Assembly (NCBI GenBank): GCA_008692225.1
Contig: VICG01000004.1
Location: 1,054,501-1,118,500 of the forward strand
DNA length: 64,000 nt
Reading direction: 5' to 3'
From: Monilinia fructicola
Taxonomy: Eukaryota > Ascomycota > Leotiomycetes > Helotiales > Sclerotiniaceae
Made by a program: the position numbers and the translations under genes. Positions 49,429 to 61,840 of the stretch are shown piece after piece; position 1 is the first letter of the stretch; each line of letters begins with the position of its first letter. Under the pieces are notes generated by a model. That model did no database searches, was not told where the DNA came from, and saw only the letters and a list, made by a program, of their open reading frames with translations.

Positions 49429-49903
49429 CTAGTATGCCGCCAAGGTTGTGGTAACAGTCTCAACCTTTGTTAGACAACCTATTTGGCAGGTTGGACAAGA
49501 AATTGGTGCTGTTACCGTCACTGTTGGTGTAGTTGGGCATAATTTGTTTGCGGCTGGAAACGTGATAGTGCTGACTTCAAGAACAATACAATCGGGGTGT
49601 ATAGGACAGACAGGCTGCTTTGGACATGAATCTGCTCATTGCCGTTTAGTCATGTTTAGATATTCAATTGCATTATAGGGTCATATATAAGGCCTACTCA
49701 CGGATGCTAGTGTACGGGACAGTGGTGGTATATGTGAAGCACGAACTTAATCCCTTAATTGGACCACCTTGAGGTACAGCGAGTGCAGCACCACTATGTG
49801 AGGGAAGCTAGTTAGCTTGAGTCACAAGGAATCTTTGATTTGCAATAGGGTTTGACGATTACCTAAGGATCATTGCTGCAATGAGGACTTGAGCTTTTGC
49901 CAT
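49429..49903 (-). CDS. Small secreted cysteine-rich protein (effector-like), unknown function
   Basis: Three exons, 49903-49863, 49793-49702 and 49631-49429, sum to 336 nt (111 residues), with phases agreeing at introns of 69 and 70 nt. The N-terminus MAKAQVLIAAMILSGAALA is a clean signal peptide with a predicted cut after Ala19; the first intron falls inside it. The mature protein of about 92 residues has eight cysteines, including one in SSCFTYTTT, three in SCPKQPVCPIHPDC, and three in SCPTCQIGC. It is rich in Thr/Val/Pro, with TPTVTVTAP repeats. An even cysteine number suggests four disulphides. Fungal proteins of this shape include apoplastic effectors and wall-associated proteins; nothing here identifies which. 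I do not recognise a named family. Confidence 0.7.
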
Positions 49904-52829
49904 TTTATGCTTGGTATGAAATCGAATGTCTAGAACCGGTCAATTTTTTGATGCTAATCGAGCTGCCTGAACGTTGTAGGATATGTTCAATGATGGAGAA
50001 ACTTCCTATGATCCTCATAGTCTCTTTATATGATATTCTCGGTCCAATATATCCGAGGAATTCCGTAGCAATTCCTGATGACATCACACTTCATACACGA
50101 GCTTTAGCCATAATCTGACATTGACTGCAAAGTTCGTATTAATATCTCCTTACTTCCCTGTCCGAGATACAACGATGATCTCTCCGTCTTATGTTCTATC
50201 CCTTACTTGCTCGGGAATTCCAATCTGAGTACTGACCTGTATAGCATGAGGGATTATGCATTTTCTTTGGCGTCTTTACAAATTATATCGTACTCTCAAC
50301 CGTTTTTCAGCGAGTGTTCGTTGATCTTGAACACGTTTTCAAGCATACATGGATATGCTTCCTTGACAAGCTCACCCAGAGCTTTGTTGATGGCGGTAAT
50401 GATTTGGTGGAGAATCGATTACTATCGTAAAAAGGGAGGTTAGCAGTGGCACGCTCGTGGTTATTTTAATGTTTAGAAACGATTCACATTGCAACTATAT
50501 GCCAATCATCTACCAGATGGCGCTCAGCCGTAATCACCAACTTGTCATGCCTGTTTTATATCGAGATCAACGGTATGGTCGAAACAAGCATTTTCCATCG
50601 TGCCAGGCTTTCCTTCAAGCTTTTCTCCTACCCCTTGGCTACAACGCCCAGCTGTTATGCGGGGTTTGAGACTTAAAAAAAGAAGAATTTATGGTTCCAG
50701 AGGTGCCAGAGTATCAAATCCGGAGCTAGGTTCTCTAACACAGTCAGATTCTTACGCGGCTGAATTCTTCAAATTCATATTTCTTTCTTACTCTGAGCTT
50801 TGGGGGGCGCTGTTTAGCTGGATCTACTTCTAACTTCTTCAGCAGAGGATAACACGAGAGCTCGCGTTTGTCTCCCCCACTCAATTTGTTTGAAAGCGCC
50901 CCTCGCTTGTCTCCCGATCACTTGACCTCTTCCCAAAGTGGTACACGAGTTTGCGAAAGTCAAAAAATCATTACCCCTACCCAGCTCTGGGCCAACTGAC
51001 CCTTCATCACATCAACTTACTCTATTTTAACCTGTGAATGGCAAATTGGTAACCTACAGGTAAATGCTGTCGCTTATACGAAACTTCAGTCTCATGATAA
51101 TGTGTGCTTGGGTTAAGAACAGGCAGTGATTTTTGTGTTACGATTGCATTCTCATATTAATTATGCAGAGATATAGCTTGCTTAACATACTTACCTAACA
51201 GGGTTCTTATGATTTGAGTCTTGTTAGCACATAATGGCTGCATTTGTTGACGTCTAAACAACAAGCTCACACGTTCCCCAAGAAGGAACGCCACAGAAGC
51301 TAACATCGTTGTCATTACCTTTTCTTTGTTCCCGACACAGCAATATGAGCAGTCGTTCTGTGTTTTCAATATGTCTGGTATCATAGTACAAATCGTACAC
51401 AGGATTCGTCGACTGAATTTCATGAAGGCGGAAAGTGAAATCTTCGCTCATACGAGGCTTATACTACTTCGCCAGCGGATCGTTCCCGGGCTTTAGACAT
51501 CAGAGTAGCTGCCATTTTTGCTACAATGATGGCAACTGATGGTCTCTTCGATTACTGCCCAGTATGAGTATGATGGACCCGGTATTCATTGGAGTTATGT
51601 AGCTCATTTACTGGCTATTAACATGGTGAGAGGATTTTGATATTCACTCACAATCAAATTACGACGACTCGGTTAGATTGGAGAGCAGATGGAGGAGAAA
51701 GGTAAGGAAGAATGTTACTTTTTGCAAGCCATGATAAAGAACTCTTTCCTCTGATATTTTAATTACTAACTCATCGGTTCAATTGTGCAGAACACTATAC
51801 ATTCGTAGAGTGATGCATGTTCATTTTTCTGAGTATCTTAATTGTAATGACAGTAGGCCCCAGTCATTGAAGTATTAGATGTCTAATAGGTGGTTTTGGC
51901 AGTGCCAGCCAGGTAGGGTTTGCTAGGTGTTCTATGAAGATATCTGCCACTTCTTCAAGGTAGAGAAATGCAGATGATGATCAAACAGTTCAGCAGATTC
52001 AAGCTAGGATGACTCCATGTGATGAATCTTCATTCAGGGCTCAAAAAACTCAAACTACTGCTCGTGATTCCTTTCCAAATGGTATTCTTTTCCTTGAAAA
52101 TCTGAGATCCAAAGTTCTGTGATAAGCTCAGATATCTTCAAATCAAGCTGAAGATTTTCTCCTTTCATCCATTTTCAACTTTCACTTTCGACACCCCTCT
52201 CAGGGAACACGAACCAACTTTTCCAGTGGTCATCAGGCCGATGACTTCCACACCAAGACAACCAGATAAATTTTCTTTTCCTTCCCGCAGTTGAATTTTC
52301 TCTTAACAAATAACCTTTTCCATCTATCCGACAAAAAGCAACAACATAAAAATAACAATCAGTGCAGAAGAATAAAGTCTTCAGCAAAGATCTTGGTTTC
52401 ATCGCTTCTTTGCGACAACATCAGCCTATTTACTGCAACAACAACAACAAGAACGACAACAACATCAACAAATAATTTCTTTTCTTCCCAATTCCAATAA
52501 ACTCCTCAGTTATTACTTATCTCCAGGGCTGACTATTTATCTCTCACTTTGCAAACTGAACACCACATAGAACTCATCGAATCTTTCTCGAGCTGGGCAT
52601 CTCACTGTGATGCTAAAGACGATAGCACTTGCAATATTCCTCGAGATACTTATATTCGAATCTATAATCCTCACGCGAAGCTCAACAAATTTCATCCAAT
52701 CCCGTGGGGTGAATGCAGAGACTCTTTTTATACTCCTCCTTTTGATCGCAACGGGCTGTATCTCATTTATTATTTTCAATTGAAGAATACCACCACCCCA
52801 ATCACTCCTTTACATTAGCTATCGCCAGC
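49904..52829. other. Intergenic, about 2.9 kb, no supported gene
   Basis: Scattered short frames on both strands without domains. An ACAACAACAACAAG tract lies at about 52436-52460, probably in the 5' leader of the downstream SANT gene. An 89-codon plus frame at 52549-52818 ends 11 bases before that gene's start and could be an upstream open frame. Confidence 0.45.
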
Positions 52830-54353
52830 ATGCCACCACCCATGGTATCTCCCACTCTCAGTCAGGCCTCCCTTGCTGGCTCTCAAGGTTCAAAAGCGAA
52901 GAATAAAATCCACGTTTCCTTCACCGACTGGGTACTCGGCGGGTCTCTTCTGTCCATTAATTCCTCCCCCAATGCTCTTGCGGCGACACGCGCACGAAGC
53001 GATAGTAGGATTAGAGCCACAGCTAGCAAGGATAAGAAAGGTAGGAATATCGTTATACTTGAAGATCGGGATCAAGATGGGTTGGTGGGGGGAGAAGTGG
53101 AGATGTTGGTTGTGAGGAAGGTGGGGAGAAAGGGTAGTGGTAGTCGAAGTAGGAGTGCTAGTGGAGCATCGAATATAACAGTGAAGGCGAAGGTTGTGGA
53201 TGAGGTTATGGAGACGGTTGTTGAGGAGAAGACCGCACAGGAAGAGAAGAAAGAGGAGAAGAAGGAAGAGAGAGAAGAAAGCAATAAGGTTGAGGAAGTA
53301 GAAGAAAAGAAAGTTGAGGAGAAAGTCGAGGAGAAGGTTGAGGTGAAGAAGGAAGAGGGTGAGCATAAGTCGGATTTGCAGAAAGAAGAAGAAGAAGCGA
53401 AGAAGACCGAGGAGAAGGCTGTGGAGCAAGAACCAAAGGCTGAAGAGCCCACCGCTGATGTTGTCCCTGAAACAGCTGCAGTCATAGTCATCGAAGACAA
53501 AGACAAGAAAATCCAGCCCGAAGTCGTAATCGTTGAGGTCAAAGTTAGGGAAAAGGAAAAAGACAAGGACAAAGGGAAGGATAAAGATGCTAAGCAGGCA
53601 TCCAAAGGCGAGGACGAACCCAAACCTGATAGTACTAAGCTTGAAGAGCCAAGCACTGATACCACAGCCACAGCTTCCAAGGAGAAGACCGATTCGAAAT
53701 CTGAGAAACCTGCCGAGGTTAAAGAAAGCGATAAGGAAGGAAAGATAGAACCCGTAAATCGAGGTGAATGGACCCAAGAACAAGACGATAGACTCATGAC
53801 CATGAAGAAAGAAAACAAGACGTGGAAGGATATCGTAGGGAGACTAGGTACTAGTAAGAAGGATGCTGTAGCGAGATATAAGATCTTGCAGGCGAAGGAG
53901 AAAGAGGAAGAGAAGCCGAAGAAACCTGAAAAGAAGAAGCAGAATAACAACAACAACAACATCAAGTGCACCACACAAGCAGACAAGAACGAAGGCTCCG
54001 AAGATGACTTCTACATCGCGCCCGACTGCCCCTACCACCACCCCAAGTCCAAGTCCTCTTCTTCAAAATCAGGCAAGAAGGAAAAGAAGCGCAAGTCCTA
54101 CGGCGAACTTGATAGGAATAGAGATGACGAAGAAGATGAGGAAGAACGTGCGCGAGAAAGTAGAAATGGAAAAGGTCATCTTCGGCCGGATCATATCTGG
54201 TCAGCGGAAGATTGCGAAACCCTGGAGTATTTGATGGAGAAGCATACGAGTACACAATGGTTGCAGCTGCAAGCCGGGTTCTTTAATTACACGGGGAGAA
54301 TGATCAAGGCAGAGTTTATCGAGAGGAAGTTCAGGAAGGATGGACTTGCTTAG
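52830..54353 (+). CDS. SANT/Myb-like domain protein with a long charged region
   Basis: A single uninterrupted exon encodes 507 residues. The N-terminus is Ser-rich (MPPPMVSPTLSQASLAGSQG) and includes KIHVSFTDWVLGGSLLSIN. Residues of about 125-305 are an extreme Lys/Glu-rich low-complexity stretch, likely disordered or coiled coil. At about 310-352 a Myb/SANT-like repeat is seen: GEWTQEQDDRLMTMKKENKT, WKDIVGRLGTSKKDAVARYK, with well-spaced Trp residues. Near the end, HIWSAEDCETLEYLMEKHTS followed by TQWLQLQAGFFNYTGRMIK looks like a second, diverged SANT-like unit. Basic stretches (KKEKKRK) suggest nuclear localisation. A role in chromatin or transcription is plausible but inferred. The long minus-strand frames over this region are shadows of the GAG/AAG-rich codons. 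Confidence 0.8.
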   Translation: MPPPMVSPTLSQASLAGSQGSKAKNKIHVSFTDWVLGGSLLSINSSPNALAATRARSDSRIRATASKDKKGRNIVILEDRDQDGLVGGEVEMLVVRKVGRKGSGSRSRSASGASNITVKAKVVDEVMETVVEEKTAQEEKKEEKKEEREESNKVEEVEEKKVEEKVEEKVEVKKEEGEHKSDLQKEEEEAKKTEEKAVEQEPKAEEPTADVVPETAAVIVIEDKDKKIQPEVVIVEVKVREKEKDKDKGKDKDAKQASKGEDEPKPDSTKLEEPSTDTTATASKEKTDSKSEKPAEVKESDKEGKIEPVNRGEWTQEQDDRLMTMKKENKTWKDIVGRLGTSKKDAVARYKILQAKEKEEEKPKKPEKKKQNNNNNNIKCTTQADKNEGSEDDFYIAPDCPYHHPKSKSSSSKSGKKEKKRKSYGELDRNRDDEEDEEERARESRNGKGHLRPDHIWSAEDCETLEYLMEKHTSTQWLQLQAGFFNYTGRMIKAEFIERKFRKDGLA

Positions 54354-57023
54354 ACGATGGTTATTGGGAGGCGACGTCTGGAGTGGAGGGAGTAGTGAGG
54401 AGGAAATGGTGGCTGGTATGATTTGGTTTACTTTCGCTGCGCTTATAGTCTGGGGGGGGATCGACATTGGGATTGGCATGCAGGTTTTTGATACGCTGTT
54501 TTGCCTGTCATTTGGCTTTGATGTCATTTTTTGAATGGAAAGGGGTGATATCAGAGGGGATCTGTGTGGCTCTTTCTTCTTTGGAGAAGCTGAGCATTCG
54601 AGACACTGAACATCGTTTGGCTCTTTGGTTTCTCTTTTCTATGTGGCACTCCTAATGCAATGACCACGGTCTTGTCGGCTCGTTTTGGCGTTGGATGGAA
54701 GAGGGTCAAGTTAACACCAGACTGGATGAAAGCATTGGCCAATATGGTTCAAGCTGAGATGAAGGTGGATGCACGCTTAGTTGACTTAAAAATACCGTTG
54801 TCAGAGTATGCCACAGTTTTGAGCTCAATGTATAAGTAAGAGTTTTGCAGTATCTCGTTGCTTCCTTTGACATCGTTTGCATCAGGATGAACACATGTAA
54901 AATGCATCTCTTATAGACATCATGCCTCAATTATTGAGATACCTGCGGCCATGACACTAATGGGATTGAACGAAGAGCCCCGGATCGACGACCTTGGAAA
55001 ATCGGCAGATCCTTATCAACGAGACATCTAAGAGAAAATTACGACATTGAAACAGAACTGAGTGTTGAACCATAATTGGGTATGGAGCAAGATGGGTGAA
55101 GAGAACGAATTCTACTTACCGAACAGGCAATGAATTGAGAGGTAGTTCCGCTTTCCCGTATGCAGCAGTAGCCATTATTTTATATGGTTGCATGTTTATC
55201 ATAAGCGTCAAAGTTATCGTCGATTTAAGTTAGGGCTGGTACCAAGATTTGCACGAGAGGGTATCTCCCAATCCAATCCTTCTCAATACTAGGTTATTAG
55301 GGCTGACACCACCTCATTGCTTGATATGCAATCACGGATCCGAACCCAAAAGAGTTCGATCATATGACCCAACTTCAAAGAATGAATAACATCATGACGC
55401 TAGTCGAGATCAAAGACTGGATTAGTAAAGATCAAACACTGCAATTATTTACAGACGTCCGAAGCAAGAAACCTTTCCCCAAATCCCACAGTGCTTCATT
55501 TAATTGCTTTCATCCGACCCCCTGACACAGAACAATGAAAAGAACCCGCCATCTCTACGAGCAACAAATCTCGCTCTGAAACTCCTTTTCCATGCATTAC
55601 TTGCATTACTGCCCCCTCGACTACGTCTTTTATGCTGGTTGTCGCTAGAAGGGTTATACCTATATAACCTTGGAATCTAAATTAACTGCTGCATTAAGGA
55701 GGCGTCACTTTTAGCGTGGCCCTGGTTCTCTCGAAGTTGTCGCCTTGTAATTATGTATGTTGCGTGCTACTCTCTAGACTGATGAGAACAGTCCGATAGT
55801 GCTTTTTTCACTTTATTAATCTCCAAGAAGAATCTCCAACCTCACGGATTTTGATTATTTGACCTGATTCAGTAATCGTTGCGTTTCTCAGACTGAGGAC
55901 CATTGTGAGACCTGATTTGTCTCTATCTTGGTGGCTAATTCTACACTGGGAGGCCGAAGAGCTTGGCCATGATATTCTTTTCACTGTCGCGATCAAGGCA
56001 TGCGCAGAGAATCCCACAGCCTCGTCAAAATTGAGATTGAGAATTGTGATGGAGAGAGTGTTGTAGGGTGCCTACAAACAGCATGTAAAGGCTCCACGCA
56101 AGTACGCGAGAGAAATATATCGAGCGCTCGTATCTGTTTTTTTTTTTTGAATGGAGTGGGACAGAATACGCTGTTGCCTTGTAATGGTATTGAAATCTAT
56201 TGAGTGATGCTGAATATTAAACTGAGACGACAATAGGCACCAGAGCCATATTGGAGGCAGCTATAAAGGCAATGTAATCAGAAGCAAGTGGTCTGGGAAA
56301 CCGAAGTATTCGGTCTACGCAATGCTTTTTCTACAGAACTCATTTCTGTATATGTTTTCAGAGTTTATGGTTTCGAGATTTGAAGAATCATGAATTTCTT
56401 ATATGGAGTCAATCTTTCCAATATGTCGAGCCCTTAACAAAGTCCTAAATCGAAAAGAACGACTAAACAAAGTAAACCTTCCAAATGAATCCAATCAATC
56501 AAGAAATCGAATCATTCAAAAGAGGATTTTAAGCAAGAGTTCGGTCTAAGAATCTCCGGTAGACTGCAATCTTTGAAACTCGAGGAAAACAATGTGGAAA
56601 AGGCAAAAAAGCAGACTGTTCGCCTGAATATGTCGCTTTGAGGTATATCATATATATGACACCGGTTCACCTCAATTTACACATAACGAGAGCTCTGCGC
56701 TCGGCAATTCCTCCTACGTCGAATCCAGCTGTAAAAGTACGATCCCAAAAGCAAGCTCGTCAAGAGCTGCGAATATAGCTGTAGGGGCTTCTCTTTTTAG
56801 AAATTGCTTATAGATTCCCATTCCTCACTTTCGAACCAAATCATCTGCGAGCTTTTTATACGCCAGTGACCGACCTAACCATTTGTCGTGGCAATATTAG
56901 CCTGTACCACCCCATCCGGTGCTTGTGTAGCCTTGACCAAATTTACTGTAAACCATACAAACAACTCTTTACGCGTAGAACCCAGAGCCACGTTACTCAT
57001 ATATCGTCCCGAGCGATGCAAAA
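54354..57023. other. Intergenic, about 2.7 kb, no supported gene
   Basis: Short frames only (for example 56017-55808 minus) with no recognisable domain; a T10 run lies at about 56139-56148. The right end is the 3' flank of the DUF4202 gene. Confidence 0.45.
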
Positions 57024-57608
57024 TTATGCCAAGGCCTTCTGAATCAGACTCTTGCTCGTATCGCTCATCGGTATCTGCAAGGCCAAACGATGCCCCTCTT
57101 CGGTCATCTTGCCCCAGGTTTTTCTCAAGATCGAAATGATCTTCTCCTCATCATGGCCCTTCTCAAATGCCTCAAACTGGTCGTCCAAGAACACCAGACA
57201 CGCAACATCCTCCAAAATCTGGGTCTCTTCATTCTTCTTCAGATCCTCTTTCCTTATCAGTCTAGCCACTTCCTCCGCCTCCTCGGCGGTAAAGTTGCAA
57301 CCGATGCATATCGCAGATGCGAGATCCGCCTGCCGTTTCTTGAGAAAGGTCCTCCAGTTCAGGTAGCCGGGCTTGGTCATCGGATAAGAAGATCGTGGCA
57401 CTTCCCAGCGTCGAAAATGCTGTGCTCGAATGGCAACTTTGAGGATGGGAGAAGCATTGGGAGCTCGGAGAGAGAGATAGTGTGTCATCTTTCGTGCGTA
57501 ATGAAGCTCGTAGGGTATGCTCTCGCCATTTATTGTGCTGATGTTTGGATCTAAAGCATGAGCTTCATCGATCAACGAGATTGCAGCTTCGTAATTTTCT
57601 GTCGCCAT
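57024..57608 (-). CDS. DUF4202 family protein
   Basis: An intact single-exon frame of 194 residues, the usual size for this family. It starts MATENYEAAISLIDEAHALD, where the D-x-A-x-x-x-D-P pattern is typical. It continues with PYELHYARKMTHYL, then AIRAQHFRRWEVPRSSYPMT, KPGYLNWRTFLKKRQADLAS, IRKEDLKKNEETQILEDVAC and KHDEEK-like GHDEEKIISILRKTWGKMTE. His and Glu/Asp residues in AQHFRRWE and LEDVACLVFL are the conserved core and suggest an HD-like metal site, but no biochemical function is established for the family. It is found in bacteria and fungi. Confidence 0.9.
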   Translation of the reverse strand: MATENYEAAISLIDEAHALDPNISTINGESIPYELHYARKMTHYLSLRAPNASPILKVAIRAQHFRRWEVPRSSYPMTKPGYLNWRTFLKKRQADLASAICIGCNFTAEEAEEVARLIRKEDLKKNEETQILEDVACLVFLDDQFEAFEKGHDEEKIISILRKTWGKMTEEGHRLALQIPMSDTSKSLIQKALA

Positions 57609-59182
57609 TGCTTATAATGGTTCTATAGCTTGAATTGGAGTTACTGATCAATATTAGCACCGAAGTTGAAAGAAATAGTATCCGTTTTTGAGTGAGTAGT
57701 GCTTAGGTAGGATGAAGGTTTTCCTATGTGCAGTTATTTTGGAAAGAGGGAAAAACCGATAAGGCGTGGGGTGCTTATCACCACCACTGATCAGTAGTAG
57801 CGAGCCCATTGGTAATACTGCTCTGATGACTAATCAGCAACGAATCCATGATATAACGGCTGTACGACATCGACATGATCTAAATATCAGGTAATGGAGA
57901 GAACATGGTAGATACAAGACTGCCGATGAGCCTCTCCAATGAACCAAGTACAGTCCCGTCTGGCTAGTGCCTACGAGATGTAAGTTTCGCTCAGCCCATA
58001 ACATTTTAGATTATTCTGTCTTGATTTAACGTTATCGACAAATTGTTCACTTGGGCTAGCTACATGGGATCTTCTCATCTACCTATACAATGACAGATAG
58101 GAGGGCATCGCCCTCTATTACTCAAGGTATAACGCATGACCGCCTAGCATTACCAGAATCAAGTCACAAACCCTCATTCTCTAGAAACTTTCCCGCTTCT
58201 AACTTTCTCGATCGTTCTACAAGTGTACACCAAGTGTTGAATCAGATAAAAGATTAGCCATCCAACGGATACTAAACACTTACACTCAAACCAAAAGAGA
58301 GGTTAAAAAAAGGAAATTTGCCTGGTCGAAAAACCGAATAGAACGGAATAGGTTCTTGATTTAATGGACTGTATATTTCATCGCCCTCGTTCAAAGAATC
58401 AAACCCAAAGATTTTGAGCGTTAACGTTTCCAAATCCTAATTGGTGACCAATTAACCTTATCCCATAACCTAATTCCATCTCCATTGGCGAGCGAGAAAA
58501 CGCGAAAACCCCTCAAGATCGCCCTTCCATTCAGAATCTAGATCATCGCACATCAACCAACCATCAGAACCTCGTACCCATACATAGTCAAGCGAAACCA
58601 TAAACCTAGCATAACCTTACCTACATAAGCTTTCGACCCTTATGAATACCTAGGTATCAGATGTTGGAATCTCAAGTACCCACTTGAGAGCACTCCCTTC
58701 AAGCTCGTGCCTTTCCCTCGAGAGCTCTAGAAAACTGAATTTTGGCCGCATGTGATTTGACGCATTCAGTTTAACCTATCTAGCTAGGTTTACTTGCACA
58801 TAATAGCTAGTAGAGCTAATATAGCTGATGAACCACGAACAAGAACCCGGTCGATCTTCGGATAATAGAGCTAACATAGGAGAGTTCGCTTAGTGCTCGT
58901 CGACTCTACAAACTTACCCAGTTAACTGCCTAGTAGTTTCTAGCTGGAGAAAGTATCCTGTACTAGAACATCATTTATCTTTAGTTCATATAAATTCACA
59001 ACATAATATCAGATTCGTTGTTTTTTTGATACGAATGAATGGGTCAAATCAGAAGATAGGCCGAAAACAGGGTAGAAGATTTAGCTCTTAACAATTCTCA
59101 TTTTTGTTCATTCCTATTTAATTGTTTGTACAAGGTTAGCATTCAAACACTTGTACATTAAGTATAATCCTTGGTTCTTGGT
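57609..59182. other. Intergenic, about 1.6 kb, no supported gene
   Basis: Stop-rich DNA with CTAGCTAGGT-like and AGCTAATATAGCT motifs at about 58780-58830. No frame of interest on either strand. Confidence 0.5.
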
Positions 59183-60594
59183 TCAATTCGGACCACTTTC
59201 CCTCCTCATATTCATCAATGTAAGAGCTGCCAACATAGAATTACCCAATCCTAACAATGAGACTGCCGCGCTCATCCCTTTTTCCTCTTCAGAATCCTCG
59301 ATATTCTCTTCGTTTTCTGTATTATCTGGTTGCAAAATTGTCTTATTCAAAGAATCTGTGACTGAAATGGGATGTTCTTGCCAGTCAGAAGAGGGATGAG
59401 GAGATGGAGGCGAAGGGGGTAGGGTTGTGGAGGGCGAGGGAAGCGCAATTTGTGATGTCATGGATTCCCTAGAACTTGGGAGTTGATTACCCGTCAAGTT
59501 GGCGTATCGATTTGATATTGGTTCGGGATTTGAAGGCAGATTCTGAGGTAGATTTGGTAGGGATTCTTGAGGAGGTCTTGGAGATTGGTTCGAGATGTCT
59601 GGTATACCAAAATAGGCAGAAGCATAATGGTTATCATTTAACCAATCAGATTCCAACTTCGTATGTGTATCTGGTGCTCTTGTACTTTTCATTCCAGCAT
59701 GGGCAAGGTGAGCTCGAGAAGCAAAGTTCTTGGAGCCTTCGAATAGTGATGTTGGCCTTGCCCTCAACTCTTCGATTGGTGGGGGCCCGCGGGGTTGTCT
59801 AATTGGATGTTCGCCGGCACTTCTAGTACTCGAGCCAGCTCGCGTTTCGTTTGGCGTACAACTGCTACAAGTCTCGCTCCCTATTGTCTTGGCCATTCCC
59901 TCATCAATAAGATTAGTCGATGATTCAACCATCTTTGACTCTTTGCTCTCCGAACCAGTCAATTTAACAATTTCTTTTTTGATCTCTCCCATCAGCTCAG
60001 GTTTCTCCTCTCTCTGCCGAAGCTTCAAGATCGGCATGGACATCGAGGTTGGAATGTCAGAGAGACACCCTTCTATATGCACCCCATCATCCCTCTCGGG
60101 AGTCAACCACGAAGAATCCGCAGTCGGTGCCTGACTTCGTCTGATCCGAACACCCACACCCACACCCACACCCACATCCTCATCTCCCGAAGCAGAAAAC
60201 CACAAACGATCCCACACAAACCCCTGACATACAGGCATCACCTCAACACCACCAAGCGCCTTCCCATCCTCATCTCCACCCCCCTGCGCCAACTCAGACG
60301 ACGTATCCACCAAAACATAATCGCATGAACATCCTTCTTCACACGTCCCCCCTGCTTTTCTCGCGTCCGCAGCAATTTTCCCATCTTGGAATTTACCTGC
60401 GGCACCACGTCGTATATCTTGCTGCTCTGTCCTGCCGGGTTTACCTCCCCCCCCAGAACCCCCCGGACATACAGCGTCGGAAGCCTGCGACGAAGAATTT
60501 GACGCTGGGCGCGAAAGACATGGCGTGGTTTTGCCGACCTGGATAGAGTGGGTGCTTGATGGGATTTTGACCTCTTAGCACGGACAATGGCCAT
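59183..60594 (-). CDS. Uncharacterised Ser/Pro-rich fungal protein, probable frame break near the start
   Basis: The main frame is open from about 60577 down to the stop at 59183. The best start is ATG 60594 (MAIVRAK), which needs one extra base near plus 60571-60576 to join EVKIPSSTHSIQVGKTTPCL. The N-terminal part has a Cys-rich patch (GGTCEEGCSCDYVLVDTSSE), then a GVGVGVGV tract from a CACACC microsatellite (60145-60176), a long Ser/Pro/Glu-rich low-complexity middle, and an acidic segment (NTENEENIEDSEEEKG). A short hydrophobic stretch (MSAAVSLLGLGNSMLAALTL) lies at the end. I do not recognise a family. The constant composition and the long open frame support a real gene; the exact start is uncertain. 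Confidence 0.55.
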
Positions 60595-61840
60595 GGTTGG
60601 ATAAAGATGAATTGGACGAAGGGGAGGAATACAAATCTCCAAGATGTATCGATGCTATTATTATTAGTATATACAGCCGATGAGCGAAGCATGCGTTCGG
60701 TAATAAGAAGGCTGTGTGTAGAGAGCGCATATATACTCGAGACACGTTGGGAAGCCGCCATGGGATGGATAGCAGTAGCGACGCATAGGGGAAGAGCGGT
60801 TCATGAGACCTCCAGACTTTCTTTCACCTTCATCAAGGTAGGGGGCCGAATCCATCGCATCAATGCAGACGATGGAATCGATTGAAATGCCACTTGGCGA
60901 GCTCACATCAGGTCCCTCCCTCCATCCCTCTCGAAAAGATGAAATCTCAATGGAAATCCAACGCGCATTTTATCAACCTTCACATCCAATCTCACCTCAC
61001 GCTACCTTATCTTACCCTGCCCTGCCCTACTCTCCTCCCGTTATGAAAAGCCCAGTACCCATGTACCCACATATTCATACCAGAATAAAACCCATAAATA
61101 ATTCTTTCCGCGCCTCCGCCTCCCCCCCCCCATTTCCCGCCTTCCTTACCTCGTCGAAATATCGATTAATGAATTTCATGAGATGAGAGAACAGTTCCAC
61201 TTGAACACAACACACACACCAGAGCTAAGATTCCATTTCCAGCTCAATTTCTATCTTCAAGTCTTGTGTCTTTGATGGAATATCTTATCATGTTTATCAT
61301 ACCATATAATATCATAATATCACTACCAACTAAGTATACACACCACACACACATCGTCATCATACAGCCAGCCAACCACCCTTGGAGTCCAAAAAAAAAC
61401 TGGACACCAGACCAAAGACAAGATCTTCATAAAAACACGAGCGTTAAACAATAATTTCATTCCGTTTCAATTCATTCGTATCAAGCATACGTTGTGCGTT
61501 GTATGTCATTGCCTCGCGTTGATTTAATGTACCCCTTCCCCATCCCATCCCCTTCCCTGCCATAGCCAGCCTGCCCCCGTCCCCAATTTTATATTCGTAG
61601 CAGCCAGCTATCGACCTGCTAATAACCTCTTACATTTCCATCCCCAATTTCCCCATTGAACCATAACTGGGATATATCTTATCAAGCCATCATCCATTGC
61701 CGAACCCTCCACCCCTCCTCAAACAATCCCAAAAATCCAGCGAACCACAAGAAAAGGAAATCCCGCTTCCTCCAACCGCCCTTCCCACCCAAAATACAAA
61801 ATATAAGAGTGGGTTGAATGGTTATTATAAAGAGTGTGAT
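60595..61840. other. Intergenic, about 1.2 kb
   Basis: C-rich leader-type DNA (60900-61170), CACACACACA tracts at about 61208-61220 and 61340-61352, and the 3' flank of the PP2C gene. No gene is supported. Confidence 0.5.

Noticed and set aside
52549..52818. 89-codon plus frame just before the SANT gene
   Set aside because: No domain and no evidence it is separate from the 5' leader; kept only as a possible upstream open frame.
52890..53986. Two long minus frames rich in Phe/Leu and Ser
   Set aside because: They are shadows of the GAG/AAG-rich codons of the SANT protein on the plus strand.
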